Positions 7,183 to 8,895 of a DNA stretch of 8,895 nucleotides are shown one piece after another (positions within the stretch are counted from its first letter, which is position 1; every line of letters begins with the position of its first letter). Source of the DNA: Rhodospirillaceae bacterium UBA4479 (GTDB lineage: Bacteria; Pseudomonadota; Alphaproteobacteria; Rhodospirillales; Casp-alpha2); contig DGNZ01000051.1 in assembly GCA_002389175.1 (NCBI GenBank), forward strand, positions 1-8,895, read 5' to 3'. The notes beneath the pieces were generated by a model that was not told where the DNA came from, made no database searches, and saw nothing but the letters and a program-made list of their open reading frames with translations. The position numbers and the translations under genes were made by a program.

Positions 7183-8754
7183 ATGGAATTTTTTAGGCAA
7201 AAGGCCATTGGGGTCGTCGCAGCAACTGCGTTGCTGATGGGTGCGGAGACGGCGATCGCCGACAACGTGGTCACAGTGAATGCGGTTCAAATTTTTGGAA
7301 CAATCGATCCGGCCAAAATCAACGACTACACAGAGTATATGGCCGGTGTGAACCTATACGAAGCTTTGACAACATTGGATGGTAGTGGGGCAATTCAACC
7401 GCTCTTGGCCGAAAGTTGGACCGCTTCTGATGACGGATTGACCTGGACCTTTACTTTAAAAGATGGCGCGACATTCCAAGACGGGTCACCTGTTGAAGCC
7501 AAGGATGTCGTTTGGTCGGTCAATCGATTACTATCGATAAACGAGGGCCCGGCCTATCTGTTTGAAGGCGTCCTAAGTGAGGGTGCGGTAACTGAAGTAG
7601 ATTACCGGTCGGTCCAATTCCAGCTTGAAAAGACTTATGCGCCTTTCCTGACAACAACGCCCATCCTATTTGTGGTGAATTCAGATCTCGCAAAGGAAAA
7701 TGCGACAAACGATGACCCATGGGCACAAGATTATCTAGCCAATAATTCGATCGGTGCTGGCGCATTCGTTTTGGATAGTTGGGAACGCGGAGCGGGTATG
7801 ACTATGAAGGCCTATGCGGGATACCACCTGGGCTGGACCGACACTGGAATTGACGAAGTCCGGTTTGTCGTTACCAATGAAGAGGCGACGGTAAAAGCAC
7901 TTGCTGCATCGGGCGAACTATCGATGTCGTCGGACGCACAAGCCCAAGAGACATACGACAGCATCGGTAGCATGGATAACTATCGAATTGAAAAATACTC
8001 AACCGCGACGAATTTTTATCTGAAGCTCAATAACTCCGTTGCGCCAACCGATGATGTCAACATTCGCAAAGCCATCGCATACGCCACAGATTACGATACA
8101 ATCCGTGAAGTGATTTTGCCCGGCGCGCCATTGACAGGGCCTATGCCTCCAATTTTTGCAGACGCTTATCCAGATGATGTCGCGGCACCGAGGTTCGACC
8201 TAGCGAAGGCGAAAGAATACGTGGATGCATCATCCTATGCAGGCGGCGGGCCTATTGACATCGAAATTATGTATGTCGCGGGGCTGGCGTTTGAGGAAGA
8301 AATTGGACTCTTGATGAAATCCCTGCTCGACACAATTGGTTTCAATACAATCCTGAAGCCTGAGCCGTGGAACCGTATGACCGAACTGGCCGCAGACGTT
8401 AATACAACGCCCGCAATCAACCAGGTGTTCTATGGGGCTACATATCCTTCACCCGACACTTTCTTCTTCACGCAATACCACAGTCGTGCGGCTGGAACCT
8501 GGGCGTCAATGGAATGGGTGCTCAGCGACGAAGTTGACGCAATGATCGATGAAGCCAGGACAATTTCTGACGTTTCACGTCAAAATGAGATCTATCAGTC
8601 GTTGCAACGGAAGTTGGTTGAAGATCAGGTGGACGTATTTGTGCTGACCCAGCAAAGCCAACAGGCATTCCACAAGTGCTTGCAAGGATTTACATGGGTT
8701 CCGATGCAAAGCTTTGAGTTCAACTTCCACACGATGCAGTGGGTATGTGACTAA
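7183..8754 (+). CDS. ABC transporter substrate-binding protein, family 5 (peptide/nickel type)
   Basis: This is the periplasmic receptor of the importer, 523 aa, the normal length for SBP family 5. Residues 1-26 form a Sec signal peptide: a basic start (FRQK), a hydrophobic core (AIGVVAATALLMG) and a likely cleavage after AIA, giving a mature start at DNVV. No lipobox cysteine is present, so it should be a soluble periplasmic protein, as in a Gram-negative cell. Family features include TIDPAKINDYTEYMAGVNLYEAL at about 40-62 in part, LLAESWTASDDGLTWTFTLK from 74, FQDGSPVEAKDVVWS at 98-112, and VNIRKAIAYATDYDTIRE at about 293-310. The only two cysteines are Cys499 and Cys522, both in the last 25 residues, which suggests a disulfide pinning the C-terminus. 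As the last gene of the unit it follows the enzymes rather than preceding the permeases. Ligand class cannot be read from the sequence; the context suggests a cyclic amide or modified dipeptide. Confidence 0.94.
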   Translation: MEFFRQKAIGVVAATALLMGAETAIADNVVTVNAVQIFGTIDPAKINDYTEYMAGVNLYEALTTLDGSGAIQPLLAESWTASDDGLTWTFTLKDGATFQDGSPVEAKDVVWSVNRLLSINEGPAYLFEGVLSEGAVTEVDYRSVQFQLEKTYAPFLTTTPILFVVNSDLAKENATNDDPWAQDYLANNSIGAGAFVLDSWERGAGMTMKAYAGYHLGWTDTGIDEVRFVVTNEEATVKALAASGELSMSSDAQAQETYDSIGSMDNYRIEKYSTATNFYLKLNNSVAPTDDVNIRKAIAYATDYDTIREVILPGAPLTGPMPPIFADAYPDDVAAPRFDLAKAKEYVDASSYAGGGPIDIEIMYVAGLAFEEEIGLLMKSLLDTIGFNTILKPEPWNRMTELAADVNTTPAINQVFYGATYPSPDTFFFTQYHSRAAGTWASMEWVLSDEVDAMIDEARTISDVSRQNEIYQSLQRKLVEDQVDVFVLTQQSQQAFHKCLQGFTWVPMQSFEFNFHTMQWVCD

Positions 8755-8774
8755 TTTCTCGCCAAGCAACTGAA

Positions 8775-8800
8775 GGGCGCCCAAGATTTTTTGGGCGCCC
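8775..8800 (+). terminator. Hairpin at the end of the operon (terminator-like or 3'-stabilising)
   Basis: Arms GGGCGCCCAA (8775-8784) and TTGGGCGCCC (8791-8800) pair perfectly over 10 bp around the 6-nt loop GATTTT, 20 nt after the binding-protein stop. It is the only strong inverted repeat seen after the gene. The T-run lies in the loop and entering arm, and no T-tract follows (GAAGGTACTG), so it is not a textbook Rho-independent terminator. It may terminate inefficiently, work together with Rho, or protect the mRNA 3' end. Confidence 0.65.
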
Positions 8801-8809
8801 GAAGGTACT

Positions 8810-8884
8810 GTCATGTGTGGACGGCTCCTTTTATGCAAGGGTTAATTTGAGTGACTTTGATGTTTGCAGGTTGCGGTCATGTGT
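8810..8884 (+). repeat. Short direct repeat GTCATGTGT, two copies
   Basis: GTCATGTGT occurs at 8810-8818 and again at 8876-8884, 66 nt apart, in the region after the hairpin. Both copies are followed by loosely similar GC-rich bases and a T-run (GGACGGCTCCTTTT and CCGGCCTTTT). It could be an operator pair or chance. The second copy would lie inside the possible new reading frame at 8851. Confidence 0.3.
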
Positions 8885-8895
8885 CCGGCCTTTTG
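8851..8895 (+). CDS. Possible start of a further gene (3' partial)
   Basis: A frame opens with GTG at 8851, directly after an in-frame TGA (8848-8850), and stays open to the window edge for 15 codons. AAGGG at 8837-8841 gives a plausible ribosome site 9 nt upstream; an ATG at 8860 is a second possible start. The peptide reads VTLMFAGCGHVSGLL. It resembles the first beta-strand and glycine turn of a dinucleotide-binding (Rossmann) protein, with GCGHVSG fitting GxGxxxG. Fifteen codons are too few to name a product, and the frame could be chance. Confidence 0.3.
   Translation, partial: MTLMFAGCGHVSGLL

Noticed and set aside
8575..8838. Minus-strand open frame of 87 aa that begins in the gap after the binding-protein gene
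   Set aside because: Most of it is antisense to the conserved C-terminus of the binding protein, it runs through the hairpin, and it has no family likeness or convincing ribosome site.
1..8895. CRISPR array, transposon, tRNA or rRNA
   Set aside because: No regularly spaced repeats, terminal inverted repeats, transposase-like protein or RNA gene signature was seen on either strand.

Overview
The window reads as one plus-strand transcription unit covering almost all of its 8.9 kb. It has a peptide/nickel-type (Dpp/Opp class) ABC importer wrapped around three cytosolic enzyme genes of the hydantoinase/oxoprolinase and DUF917 (S-methyl thiohydantoin desulfurase-like) families. Base composition looks close to 50% GC by eye. 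Protein style, strong GGAGG ribosome sites and ATGA gene junctions suggest an alphaproteobacterium, plausibly a marine Rhodobacteraceae (roseobacter-type). That placement is an inference from style, since no taxonomic marker gene is present.

Layout: 1-864 is a DppB-like permease cut by the left edge. 861-1742 is a DppC-like permease. 1739-3436 is a double ATPase carrying the DppD and DppF functions on one chain. 3440-4984 is a short HyuA-like ATP-dependent amidohydrolase of the ASKHA fold. 4977-6068 and 6068-7165 are two tandem, diverged DUF917 paralogues. 7183-8754 is the periplasmic substrate-binding protein. Genes overlap by 1-8 nt or sit 3-17 nt apart. The unit ends at a perfect 10-bp hairpin (8775-8800). 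The last 95 bases hold a short direct repeat and possibly the first 15 codons of another gene. No RNA genes, mobile elements or CRISPR arrays were seen.

How it may work together: the binding protein captures a small peptide-like or cyclic amide substrate in the periplasm, the two permeases and the double ATPase import it, and the HyuA-like and DUF917 proteins open or modify it in the cytosol. HyuA relatives use ATP to open cyclic amides (5-oxoproline, N-methylhydantoin), and the DUF917 family name points to (thio)hydantoin-type rings. The likeliest reading is therefore an uptake-and-ring-opening module for a hydantoin-, thiohydantoin- or lactam-like nutrient. The actual substrate cannot be read from the sequence. 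This operon and its pair of unlike DUF917 proteins are the most interesting thing in the window.
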